Origin: Paracoccaceae bacterium
GTDB taxonomy: Bacteria; Pseudomonadota; Alphaproteobacteria; Rhodobacterales; Rhodobacteraceae
Assembly: GCA_016764835.1 (NCBI GenBank)
Contig: JAESRD010000310.1
Span: 1 to 6,918, forward strand
DNA: 6,918 bases
Direction of reading: 5' to 3'
The notes under the pieces are model-generated. The model saw only the letters and a program-made list of their open reading frames with translations, had not been told where the DNA came from and ran no database searches. Position numbers and translations under genes: made by a program. Shown here in pieces: positions 1 through 5,175 of the stretch (its first letter is position 1; each line of letters starts with the position of its first letter).

Positions 1-791
1 AGGCGGTTGTCCGCCTCTGGCGCGCCCATCATGTGCGCCTGGCCGAGGCCACCGCCGCCGACGAACCACTCCTTGCCCGGATCACCGCCCATCTGGCTGG
101 GCGCGGCATATCGGCAGAGGCCGGAATCGTCGCCGCCATTGGCCCGGTCGTCAGCGGCGCGCTGACCTCGGCGGGCCATGTCCGCGACCGCTTCTCAGCC
201 GATGGCTGGCTGGCTCTTGATGAGCTAGACCAAACCTTGGCCGAGATCGCTGCAAACGCCCAGCCCGGTGATGAGACCGTGCATGCAATGGGTGAACTTC
301 TGCGCAAAATAAACGGCTTCTCAGGTCTTGTTCATGAGAACATGTACAGGTTCACCGGCTGGCGCTTCTTATCAATCGGCCGCGCGCTAGAGCGCGCTGG
401 TATCCTCATAGAGACCCTGTCTGACTTTGCCGACCCCGCCGCCCCAGATGGCAGCCTAGACCTCGCCACCGAGACCGCCGACAGCACCATCACCCACCGC
501 CGCCGCTACGCCTCAGCCCCCTCGCGGGCCTCGGTAGTTGACCTTTTGGCGCTCGACCCGCTCAACCCGCGCGCGCTGCTCTACCAGCTCAACGAGATCA
601 CCACGCATCTGTCGTTTCTGCCCGGCGGCGAACGGCACCGCCAGCTGCCGCCGCTGCAACGCGCCCTGTTGCACCTGCAATCATCGGTCGCCACCAGCAC
701 GCCGGAGGCGCTCGACACCCAAGCGCTGCAACATTTACTGCCCAAAATCACCGGGCTTTCAGAGCTGATTGGCGAGGCCTATTTTGTCTGA
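1..791 (+). CDS. Alpha-E domain protein (DUF403), 5'-truncated by the window edge; probably the C-terminal part of a circularly permuted ATP-grasp/alpha-E fusion
   Basis: The frame is open from the first complete codon (position 3) to the TGA at 789-791, with no stop upstream, so the gene starts outside the window. The GTG at 33 is unlikely to be the true start, because alpha-E-like sequence (VVRLWRAHHVRLAE) already precedes it. The hallmark is the segment at about 321-393, reading HENMYRFTGWRFLSIGRALE, which matches the conserved Gly-Trp and Gly-Arg-x-x-Glu-Arg core of alpha-E domains. The rest is predicted all-helical, as in that family. Family knowledge: alpha-E proteins are encoded beside or fused to circularly permuted ATP-grasp ligases and transglutaminase-like proteases, and are thought to act in peptide synthesis or modification with unknown substrates. 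The next gene fits this exactly. Inference: the missing 5' part encodes either the ATP-grasp domain or only the first alpha-E helix. The family call is firm; the fusion is a guess. Confidence 0.85.
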   Translation, partial: AVVRLWRAHHVRLAEATAADEPLLARITAHLAGRGISAEAGIVAAIGPVVSGALTSAGHVRDRFSADGWLALDELDQTLAEIAANAQPGDETVHAMGELLRKINGFSGLVHENMYRFTGWRFLSIGRALERAGILIETLSDFADPAAPDGSLDLATETADSTITHRRRYASAPSRASVVDLLALDPLNPRALLYQLNEITTHLSFLPGGERHRQLPPLQRALLHLQSSVATSTPEALDTQALQHLLPKITGLSELIGEAYFV

Positions 792-795
792 TCAA

Positions 796-1683
796 ATGGA
801 ATATGATATCAAGCTGCATATTGGCTATCGCTACGGCAGCCCCGCCGCCGGGGGGCGCCATTTGCTGCGTATGATGCCGCGCGACGGGCCGGGCCAGCGG
901 ATCATCAGCGCCGAGCTTACCGTCTCGCCCCAGCCAGATGAAAGCCGTGAACGTGTTGATTTCTTTGGCAATAAACTGTTGGAGATCGCCTATTATCAGG
1001 CGCAAAGCCAGACTGACTTTATCTTGACATCGCGCATTGTCCGCACCGAACTTGCCGAAGCACCTGCCCCCAATGAGCCGCTCAGCCAGCTACATCAAGA
1101 GGTGCAAAACATCTGCCGGGTTGACCGGAACGCACCGCATAATTTTCTCTATGCCTCGCCCTATGTTGCGCTGACCGATGAGACCACCGCTTTTGGCCAA
1201 CAGGCCATTGCCAGTGCCAGTGCCAGTGCCACCAGCACGTACGGCGCGATCGCCGCAATCGGCCACCATATTTTTGAGCAAATGCAGTTTGATGCCCAAG
1301 CGACAACGGTTGACACACCAATGATCGAGGCCTTCACCAACAGGCGCGGCGTATGCCAAGACTTTAGCCATATCATGATATCAGCCCTGCGCGGCGCGGG
1401 CATCCCGGCGGGCTATGTCTCTGGTTTTTTGCGCACCGAGCCGCCGCCCGGCCAGCCCCGGCTCGAAGGTGCCGATGCCATGCATGCTTGGGTGCGGGCA
1501 TGGTGTGGTGCGGCCGTAGGCTGGGTAGAATATGACCCGACAAATGCAATCTTTGCTGGCGTTGACCATATTACAGTGGCCCATGGCCGCGACTACGGCG
1601 ATGTGGCCCCGGTGCGCGGGGCAATGCGGTTGGCTGGCGGGCAGTCGAGCCTCATGGCGGTTGATGTCGTCCCAGTTATTTAA
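796..1683 (+). CDS. Transglutaminase-like cysteine protease family protein
   Basis: This is a 295-residue protein from the ATG at 796, which matches the usual N-terminus of the family (an immunoglobulin-like Bact_transglu_N domain beginning with a Y-R-Y strand, here HIGYRYGSP at residues 8-16). A TTG at 769 would add nine residues overlapping the upstream gene and is less likely. The papain-like core is intact: catalytic Cys187 in GVCQDFSH, His230 in DAMHAW, and Asp247 in WVEYDPTNA. There is no signal peptide, so a cytoplasmic location is expected. The start lies four bases after the alpha-E stop and has no good Shine-Dalgarno, which suggests translational coupling. Family knowledge: these proteins are mostly proteases or amidases rather than cross-linkers, and they accompany ATP-grasp/alpha-E genes as probable trimmers of a peptide product. 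A short Ser-Ala repeat (residues 139-145) lies between the N-terminal and catalytic domains. Confidence 0.88.
   Translation: MEYDIKLHIGYRYGSPAAGGRHLLRMMPRDGPGQRIISAELTVSPQPDESRERVDFFGNKLLEIAYYQAQSQTDFILTSRIVRTELAEAPAPNEPLSQLHQEVQNICRVDRNAPHNFLYASPYVALTDETTAFGQQAIASASASATSTYGAIAAIGHHIFEQMQFDAQATTVDTPMIEAFTNRRGVCQDFSHIMISALRGAGIPAGYVSGFLRTEPPPGQPRLEGADAMHAWVRAWCGAAVGWVEYDPTNAIFAGVDHITVAHGRDYGDVAPVRGAMRLAGGQSSLMAVDVVPVI
1209..1231 (+). repeat. Hexanucleotide tandem repeat (TGCCAG), about 3.8 copies
   Basis: Three perfect TGCCAG units and a fourth truncated unit lie in frame inside the transglutaminase-like gene and encode alternating Ala and Ser. The unit length is a multiple of three, so copy-number change would lengthen or shorten a linker without breaking the frame. 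Confidence 0.8.
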
Positions 1684-1735
1684 CCCAAAGCTCTTGCCAG
1701 CCGCCTGATTTGCGCGCCATGTAAGCAAAACTGGC

Positions 1736-1741
1736 GGGAGG
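1736..1741 (+). promoter_or_regulatory. Ribosome binding site GGGAGG of the SDR gene
   Basis: A near-perfect Shine-Dalgarno lies five bases before the ATG at 1747 and fixes that start. It also suggests independent translation from the upstream pair, whose stop is 63 bp away. Confidence 0.75.
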
Positions 1742-1746
1742 CGCAT

Positions 1747-2526
1747 ATGGATCTTGGGTTGAATGGAAAGCTGGCGGTTGTGACCGGCGGCAGCAAGGGA
1801 ATTGGCATCGGTGTTGCACGGTGTTTCGCCCGCGAAGGGGCCAATGTTCTGATTGCGGCCCGCACCGAGAAAACCCTAAACGAGGCCGCGGCGCAAATTG
1901 CCGATGATTTTGATGTGTCGGTCTCGGTTGTTGCCTGCGATGTCTCAACCGCTGAGGGTTGCCAGCAAATCATAGACGCGGCAGCGGCAAATGGCGGCGC
2001 CGATATTTTTGTCTCTAATGCCGGCACCGGCTCTAATGAGACAGTGATGGACGCCTCAGACGAAAAATGGCTCGACTATTGGAACCTGCATGTCATGGCC
2101 GCAATCCGGCTGTCACGCGGGCTGGCGCCACAAATGAAGCAAAAAGGCGGCGGCGCGATTTTGATGAATGCGTCGATTTGCGCGTCTCAACCGCTTTGGT
2201 ATGAGCCGATTTATAACACGACAAAATCCGCGCTGATGATGTTTGGCAAATGCCTGTCAACCGAGCTGATCCCTGACAATATCAGGGTCAATACGGTCAA
2301 TCCCGGCCTGATCCGCACGCCAGATTGGGAGAACACCGCGCGGGAGCTGTCAGGCGACCGCTGGGAGGACTACTTGCAAGAGGTGGCTGATGAACATGCG
2401 CCGATCAAGCGCTTCGGCACTGTCGAGGAACTCGCCGATTTCTGCGTGTTCCTCTGTTCAGAACGGGCCAGCTATGCCGTTGGCGGCACATACTTTTATG
2501 ATGGTGGGATGATGAAAGCGCTATAG
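1747..2526 (+). CDS. Classical short-chain dehydrogenase/reductase (SDR), NAD(P)-dependent
   Basis: The 259-residue length is typical of classical SDRs. The Rossmann cofactor motif TGGSKGIG is at residues 13-20, the adenine-contacting Asp65 is in CDVS, and NAG is at 91-93. The catalytic Ser143 and the Tyr156/Lys160 pair (YNTTK) have the standard 13-residue Ser-Tyr spacing. The segment VNPGLIRTP follows strand six, and the C-terminus ends GGTYFYDGGMMKAL, close to the usual G-x-D-G-G end. An Arg rather than an acidic residue near the end of the second strand (AARTE, about 38-42) leans towards NADPH. The substrate cannot be read from sequence; 3-oxoacyl-ACP reductase-like or sugar/alcohol dehydrogenase roles are both possible. 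It may be co-transcribed with the transglutaminase-like gene (63-bp gap), and its stop overlaps that of the convergent gene. A link to sulfur oxidation is not supported by the sequence. Confidence 0.9.
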   Translation: MDLGLNGKLAVVTGGSKGIGIGVARCFAREGANVLIAARTEKTLNEAAAQIADDFDVSVSVVACDVSTAEGCQQIIDAAAANGGADIFVSNAGTGSNETVMDASDEKWLDYWNLHVMAAIRLSRGLAPQMKQKGGGAILMNASICASQPLWYEPIYNTTKSALMMFGKCLSTELIPDNIRVNTVNPGLIRTPDWENTARELSGDRWEDYLQEVADEHAPIKRFGTVEELADFCVFLCSERASYAVGGTYFYDGGMMKAL

Positions 2527-2537
2527 CGTAGCGCTTT
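2515..2537. terminator. Candidate bidirectional terminator: perfect 9-bp stem-loop over two overlapping stop codons
   Basis: AAAGCGCTA (2515-2523) and TAGCGCTTT (2529-2537) are perfect inverted repeats with a five-base loop. The stem begins in AAA and ends in TTT in both orientations, as in short bidirectional terminators. It lies exactly at the convergent ends of the SDR gene (TAG 2524-2526) and the minus-strand gene (TAG, complement of 2521-2523). The U-run is only three bases, so strength is uncertain. Confidence 0.6.
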
Positions 2538-2976
2538 GCGCCGGATGGGGGCTGCCTGGGGCCTGTGTGTCGGCATCGCTCATTTGGCTGGTGACATTAA
2601 ACTGGGCGTCAATGCGCACTGTCAAAACCCGGGCCGTGCCCGGCAGCGCTGCATCTGATACCGGCTGCGGCCGTTTGTCGGGGCCAAATGTTCTGACGAT
2701 CCGTGTGTCATCGCTGGCGCCAAGTTTGATCCCATAAGCGATCGCGCCATAGAGCTGGCCGATATCATTATAAATCTGCAAATGACGGCCGGTCTGTTGG
2801 TGGTAAGCTTTTGCCATCATCAACAAATGCTCAAAGTGAGCAACCAATGCTGGATCGGCTTTGGGGTATTGGTCAAGCGTCGCTTGCGGGGCTGCCTTGC
2901 GCCCCAACTGCTGCCAGCTCACCCAACCGCCATCATCCTGAAATGCGGCGTTACAATCTAATTCAGGTTTAGACAT
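2521..2976 (-). CDS. Hypothetical protein, 151 residues, family not recognised
   Basis: The chosen ATG (complement of 2974-2976) begins MSKPELDCN and has a GAGGG Shine-Dalgarno four bases upstream (complement of 2981-2985). An alternative start at 3054 would add 26 residues that do not look conserved and lacks such a site. No signal peptide or membrane segment is present, so the product is probably cytoplasmic. Residues about 45-85 look helical and include the stretch HFEHLLMMAKAYHQQTGRHL followed by QLYGAIAYGIKL. A strand-rich part with an Arg/Lys-containing segment (RIVRTFGPDKRPQP) follows, then a Pro/Ala/Ser-rich tail that is probably disordered. It lies 99 bp downstream of soxT on the same strand and could be the last gene of a soxS-R-T transcript or have its own promoter. 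Codon use resembles its neighbours and the start signal is good, so it is probably real, but no function can be assigned. Confidence 0.7.
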   Translation of the reverse strand: MSKPELDCNAAFQDDGGWVSWQQLGRKAAPQATLDQYPKADPALVAHFEHLLMMAKAYHQQTGRHLQIYNDIGQLYGAIAYGIKLGASDDTRIVRTFGPDKRPQPVSDAALPGTARVLTVRIDAQFNVTSQMSDADTQAPGSPHPAQSATL

Positions 2977-3075
2977 GGATCCCTCATCAACTAGAACACT
3001 TGCGTGTCTAGGCGCAGAACAAGGCGATTTTGCGACCCAAAACAACTTTAACAAGAAATGTTTGGCGCAGGGGCT

Positions 3076-4182
3076 TTATGCAGCCGGGGCAAAACCTGTG
3101 ACCAACTGGCGCAGGCCAATCGCCGCCCCAACCCAGATTGCGGCCAGCGTCAGCGGCGCGGTCCATGCCAGCACCGAAAACGCTGAAACACCTTGGCCAA
3201 TGCTACAGCCCGCCGCGCTGACCGCACCCAACCCCATGAGCACAGCACCTGTTATTTGGCGGCGCAGCTCGCGCGGGTCATCGCAGGCTTCCCAGCGGAA
3301 ATGACCCTTCAAAATTGAGCCAGCAAACGCCCCTGCTAAAACGCCAAAGACTGAGCCGACGCCAAAGCCCGGCCCCGCGCCCGGCATGCCGCCTGAGGAG
3401 GTCATGGCATAGAGCATGGTCTCGCCAATGGGCGCAGAAAACGTATGACTGACAATGTTATGCGCGCCAAAGCCGTGTTCAGATACCCATTGCATACCGA
3501 CCCAACCAGAGGCGATTGCCAGCCCGACCACGCTGCCCCAAAGCAGCGGCTCACGCATTGAGGCCGGGCGTTGTATATGTGCTGAAACCGGGCGTTCATG
3601 GCGGCGCCAGAGCAGGCTAATTGTCAATATCAGCAGGCCCGTGGCAAGGCCAATTGGCACGGTGCCAATGCCAGTCAGCTGGGCCGCACTCTGCGCCATG
3701 CTCGACAGTGTAGTCGCATCATCAAACGAAGCGGAAGAAAATAGCGAGACCCGCAGCCGCGCCAGCGGGCCAGACAGAGCAACATAGGATGACAGGCCCA
3801 TTACCAGCACAATGACAAAGGAGCGCAGATCGCCGCCGCCCAGCCGAGCCAGCGCGCCAAAGCCGCAATTGCCAGCCAGCGCCATGCCGTAGCCAAAAAC
3901 CAGCCCGCCAATGACAGCGCCGAGCATGCTGCCCGGCTGGCTAAGGTAAAAGCTTTGATCGGGGCTAAACCAGCCCATGCCCGCCGCGCCAAAGCTCAGC
4001 AACACCGCCATACCAATGGCCACGCCCCACATGCGCAGGCGCTGACCATTGCCGCCATAAAGCAGGTCTTCAATAGCGCCCAATGTGCAAAAGCGGCCAA
4101 GCCGCGCGGCAAGGCCGAGCATAAAGCCGCCGCCAAAACCAATAGCAGTAACGAAAAACGCCTCGCCCAAAAGCTCCAGCAT
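3076..4182 (-). CDS. soxT: SoxT-type YeeE/YedE family inner-membrane protein (probable thiosulfate/sulfur-compound transporter)
   Basis: The 368-residue product starts at the ATG at 4182, with GGGGAGG six bases upstream; a GTG at 4203 would place that ribosome site inside the gene. It is strongly hydrophobic with many membrane segments and shows the two-repeat YeeE/YedE pattern. Cys32 is in GRFCTLGAIEDL, Cys106 in GNCGFGALARLGGGDLR, and Cys326 in AAGCSIGQGVSA. These correspond to the three conserved cysteines that pass thiosulfate through the pore in the structurally studied YeeE of Spirochaeta thermophila. Position next to soxR and soxS matches the soxT-soxR-soxS order in Paracoccus. Family knowledge: SoxT proteins either import thiosulfate or help deliver the sulfur signal to the ArsR repressor SoxR. 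Which role applies cannot be told from sequence alone. The 62-bp gap to soxR contains an inverted-repeat module, so expression relative to soxR may be adjusted there. Confidence 0.88.
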   Translation of the reverse strand: MLELLGEAFFVTAIGFGGGFMLGLAARLGRFCTLGAIEDLLYGGNGQRLRMWGVAIGMAVLLSFGAAGMGWFSPDQSFYLSQPGSMLGAVIGGLVFGYGMALAGNCGFGALARLGGGDLRSFVIVLVMGLSSYVALSGPLARLRVSLFSSASFDDATTLSSMAQSAAQLTGIGTVPIGLATGLLILTISLLWRRHERPVSAHIQRPASMREPLLWGSVVGLAIASGWVGMQWVSEHGFGAHNIVSHTFSAPIGETMLYAMTSSGGMPGAGPGFGVGSVFGVLAGAFAGSILKGHFRWEACDDPRELRRQITGAVLMGLGAVSAAGCSIGQGVSAFSVLAWTAPLTLAAIWVGAAIGLRQLVTGFAPAA

Positions 4183-4188
4183 CGTGGT

Positions 4189-4195
4189 CCTCCCC
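4189..4195 (-). promoter_or_regulatory. Ribosome binding site GGGGAGG of soxT
   Basis: The minus-strand sequence GGGGAGG lies six bases before the ATG at 4182 and decides that start against the in-frame GTG at 4203. Confidence 0.7.
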
Positions 4196-4212
4196 TGGTC
4201 CACAATGCTCAG

Positions 4213-4242
4213 CCTCTTTTGAGGTTCAACCTCTTTTTGAGG
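4213..4242. repeat. Interlocking inverted-repeat module between soxR and soxT
   Basis: CCTCTTTTGAGG (4213-4224) and CCTCTTTTTGAGG (4230-4242) are near-identical direct repeats, each itself a small inverted repeat. The five bases between them make a third, central palindrome, GAGGTTCAACCTC (4221-4233). The arms can therefore pair in mutually exclusive ways, like a small attenuator or a double protein-binding site. The module starts two bases after the soxR stop on the minus strand and ends about 30 bp before the soxT start. On the plus strand the central stem is followed by five T, giving a weak antisense terminator shape. Confidence 0.7.
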
Positions 4243-4244
4243 TC

Positions 4245-4586
4245 TTAGTCGCTCTTTGGCGAACAGAACAGATCGTAGACAACTTCCATGATCTGCCGCG
4301 GGCGATCATCGGTCAAGCTATAGTAAATAACTTTGCCGTCGCGTCGCGGCACGACCAGCCCTTCAAGCCGCAGCCGTGACAGCTGTTGCGACACGGCCGC
4401 CTGGCGCGCACTGAGCAGGTTTTCCAGCTCGGTCACAGATTTTTCGCCCGTTGCCAGATGGCACAGGATCATCAACCGGCCCTCATGGCTGATCGCTTTT
4501 AGAAAGTCGGCAGCCTCACGCGCATTCTGAACCATAAGGTCCAGATCGTCGGTCGAGAGGCTTTCATCAAATACAGGCAGTCCCAT
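4245..4586 (-). CDS. soxR: SoxR, ArsR-family sulfur-responsive repressor of the sox genes
   Basis: This 113-residue protein has the winged-helix layout of ArsR/SmtB regulators. Helices lead into HEGRLMILCHLATGEKSVTEL (about 34-54), the recognition helix region is ARQAAVSQQLSRLRLEGLV (60-78), and the wing is RRDGKVIYYSL (81-91). It lacks the metal-binding ELCVCDL box of ArsR. Instead it carries Cys42 and Cys108, the pair that forms a di- or polysulfide bridge in BigR/SqrR-type sulfide sensors, so it probably releases DNA when reactive sulfur accumulates. The start has AAAGGA six bases upstream on the minus strand. In P. pantotrophus SoxR represses sox genes by binding the soxS-soxV and soxW-soxX intergenic regions, and both regions are present here. 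It should not be confused with the unrelated superoxide sensor SoxR of enterobacteria. It lies 83 bp downstream of soxS and is probably co-transcribed with it. Confidence 0.92.
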   Translation of the reverse strand: MGLPVFDESLSTDDLDLMVQNAREAADFLKAISHEGRLMILCHLATGEKSVTELENLLSARQAAVSQQLSRLRLEGLVVPRRDGKVIYYSLTDDRPRQIMEVVYDLFCSPKSD

Positions 4587-4669
4587 GCTTGGTCCTTTTG
4601 CCTATTTCACGGGTAAGTTCAAGTCCCACCTACAAGAATCGTCAGGTAATCACAATGTGGCATTTACGC

Positions 4670-5050
4670 CTAACCTGGCTCACTGGCGGCCAGATCTTCG
4701 AGCATTTTGCTAACAATCCCCCAAAAGAAGTCTTCGCCCGGATAGCCCTCTAGCCGGGCCACTTCATGATTGGCCTGTATGAGTATGAATGTCGGGGTGA
4801 AATGCACCCTGTGCGCGAGGTCCAGCTGATCAAGTTCTGCGGCAAAAAGGTCGATCCGGCGCAATGGGGCCTGCGCGCCTTCGCGACTAAGCGGATAGAT
4901 CGGCCCAATCTCAGCGTTCCATCTTGCGCACCAAATACAGCCCGCCTGTTCGACCATAACCAATTCAATACTGGGTGTTTCATGGCCGCGCACGGCCCCA
5001 GCGCTCAACGGAACAACAGCAAGACAGCACAGGAATAACAAACGAATCAT
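4670..5050 (-). CDS. soxS: SoxS, periplasmic thioredoxin-like thiol-disulfide oxidoreductase
   Basis: The 126-residue product has an N-terminal signal peptide (MIRLLFLCCLAVVPLSAGA, likely cleavage near residues 19-23) followed by a compact thioredoxin fold. The redox motif GCIWC gives Cys38 and Cys41, and the cis-proline loop is FTPTF (Pro86). The length is about that expected for SoxS. In Paracoccus, SoxS is needed for full sox expression and for keeping the SoxYZ carrier thiol active; this rests on family knowledge. Its motif neighbourhood (EQ-x-GCI-aromatic-C) closely resembles that of SoxW in this window (EQRGCIYC), which suggests the two are related and may share an electron source, SoxV. 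The start codon is preceded only by a weak GAGAA element inside the palindrome GAGAATTCTC. It is the first gene of the minus-strand group and divergent from soxV. The name could confuse with the AraC-type SoxS, which is unrelated. Confidence 0.88.
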   Translation of the reverse strand: MIRLLFLCCLAVVPLSAGAVRGHETPSIELVMVEQAGCIWCARWNAEIGPIYPLSREGAQAPLRRIDLFAAELDQLDLAHRVHFTPTFILIQANHEVARLEGYPGEDFFWGIVSKMLEDLAASEPG

Positions 5051-5071
5051 AGAGAATTCTCATTAGATGCA

Positions 5072-5099
5072 TTGACGCGGCGCATACACTCAACATAAT
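5072..5099 (+). promoter_or_regulatory. Predicted sigma70-type promoter of soxV-soxW
   Basis: TTGACG (5072-5077) matches five of six consensus -35 bases, and CATAAT (5094-5099) matches five of six -10 bases, with a 16-bp spacer. Initiation would be near 5106, leaving a leader of about 70 bases before soxV. Confidence 0.55.
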
Positions 5100-5120
5100 T
5101 TGAATATGTGAATAGATCAA
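5092..5120 (-). promoter_or_regulatory. Predicted sigma70-type promoter of soxS-soxR
   Basis: On the minus strand TTGATC (complement of 5115-5120) and TATGTT (complement of 5092-5097) are separated by 17 bp, each matching four of six consensus bases. Its -10 overlaps the -10 of the opposed soxV promoter, so polymerase could occupy only one at a time. Initiation would be near 5085. Confidence 0.45.
5093..5109. promoter_or_regulatory. Candidate SoxR operator 1 (ACATAATTTGAATATGT)
   Basis: ACATA and TATGT form perfect five-base arms around seven bases. The site covers the -10 of both opposed promoters, where a bound dimer would block both. The plus-strand string ATAA-N4-AATATGT recurs upstream of soxX at 6589-6603. 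Confidence 0.5.
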
Positions 5121-5165
5121 GGTGCGGCTGAGCAACTCTCGGTGTGAGCGCGCCCATTCCCAGAC

Positions 5166-5170
5166 AGGAA
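5166..5170 (+). promoter_or_regulatory. Ribosome binding site AGGAA of soxV
   Basis: AGGAA lies five bases before the ATG at 5176 and favours this start over the in-frame GTG at 5122, which would add 18 hydrophilic residues before the first membrane helix. Confidence 0.65.
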
Positions 5171-5175
5171 CCTGC

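Larger units (their letters stand above)
5051..5175. promoter_or_regulatory. Divergent soxS-soxV control region
   Basis: These 125 bases separate two divergent genes and contain the AT-rich core of the sox locus. Visible parts are opposed promoters sharing their -10 bases (about 5072-5120), a partly symmetric element at 5093-5109, and the palindrome GAGAATTCTC (5052-5061) next to the soxS start. In Paracoccus this region is a reported SoxR target. Confidence 0.75.

Noticed and set aside
33..35. GTG at 33 as the start of the alpha-E gene
   Set aside because: The frame stays open to the window edge and family-like sequence precedes this codon.
1381..1746. Minus-strand open frame of 121 codons over the end of the transglutaminase gene
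   Set aside because: It shadows a gene with an intact catalytic triad and has no domain signal.
2975..3304. Plus-strand open frame of 109 codons over the soxT end
   Set aside because: It overlaps the conserved C-terminal part of soxT, has a Ser/Pro/Ala composition typical of shadow frames and no good ribosome site.
4617..4627. GTTCAAGTCCC resembling a tRNA T-loop in the soxS-soxR gap
   Set aside because: The T-stem does not pair beyond G53-C61 and outer bases, and no anticodon or acceptor arm surrounds it; treated as chance.
5122..5124. GTG at 5122 as the soxV start
   Set aside because: It would add 18 polar residues before the first membrane helix, and the ATG at 5176 has its own ribosome site.
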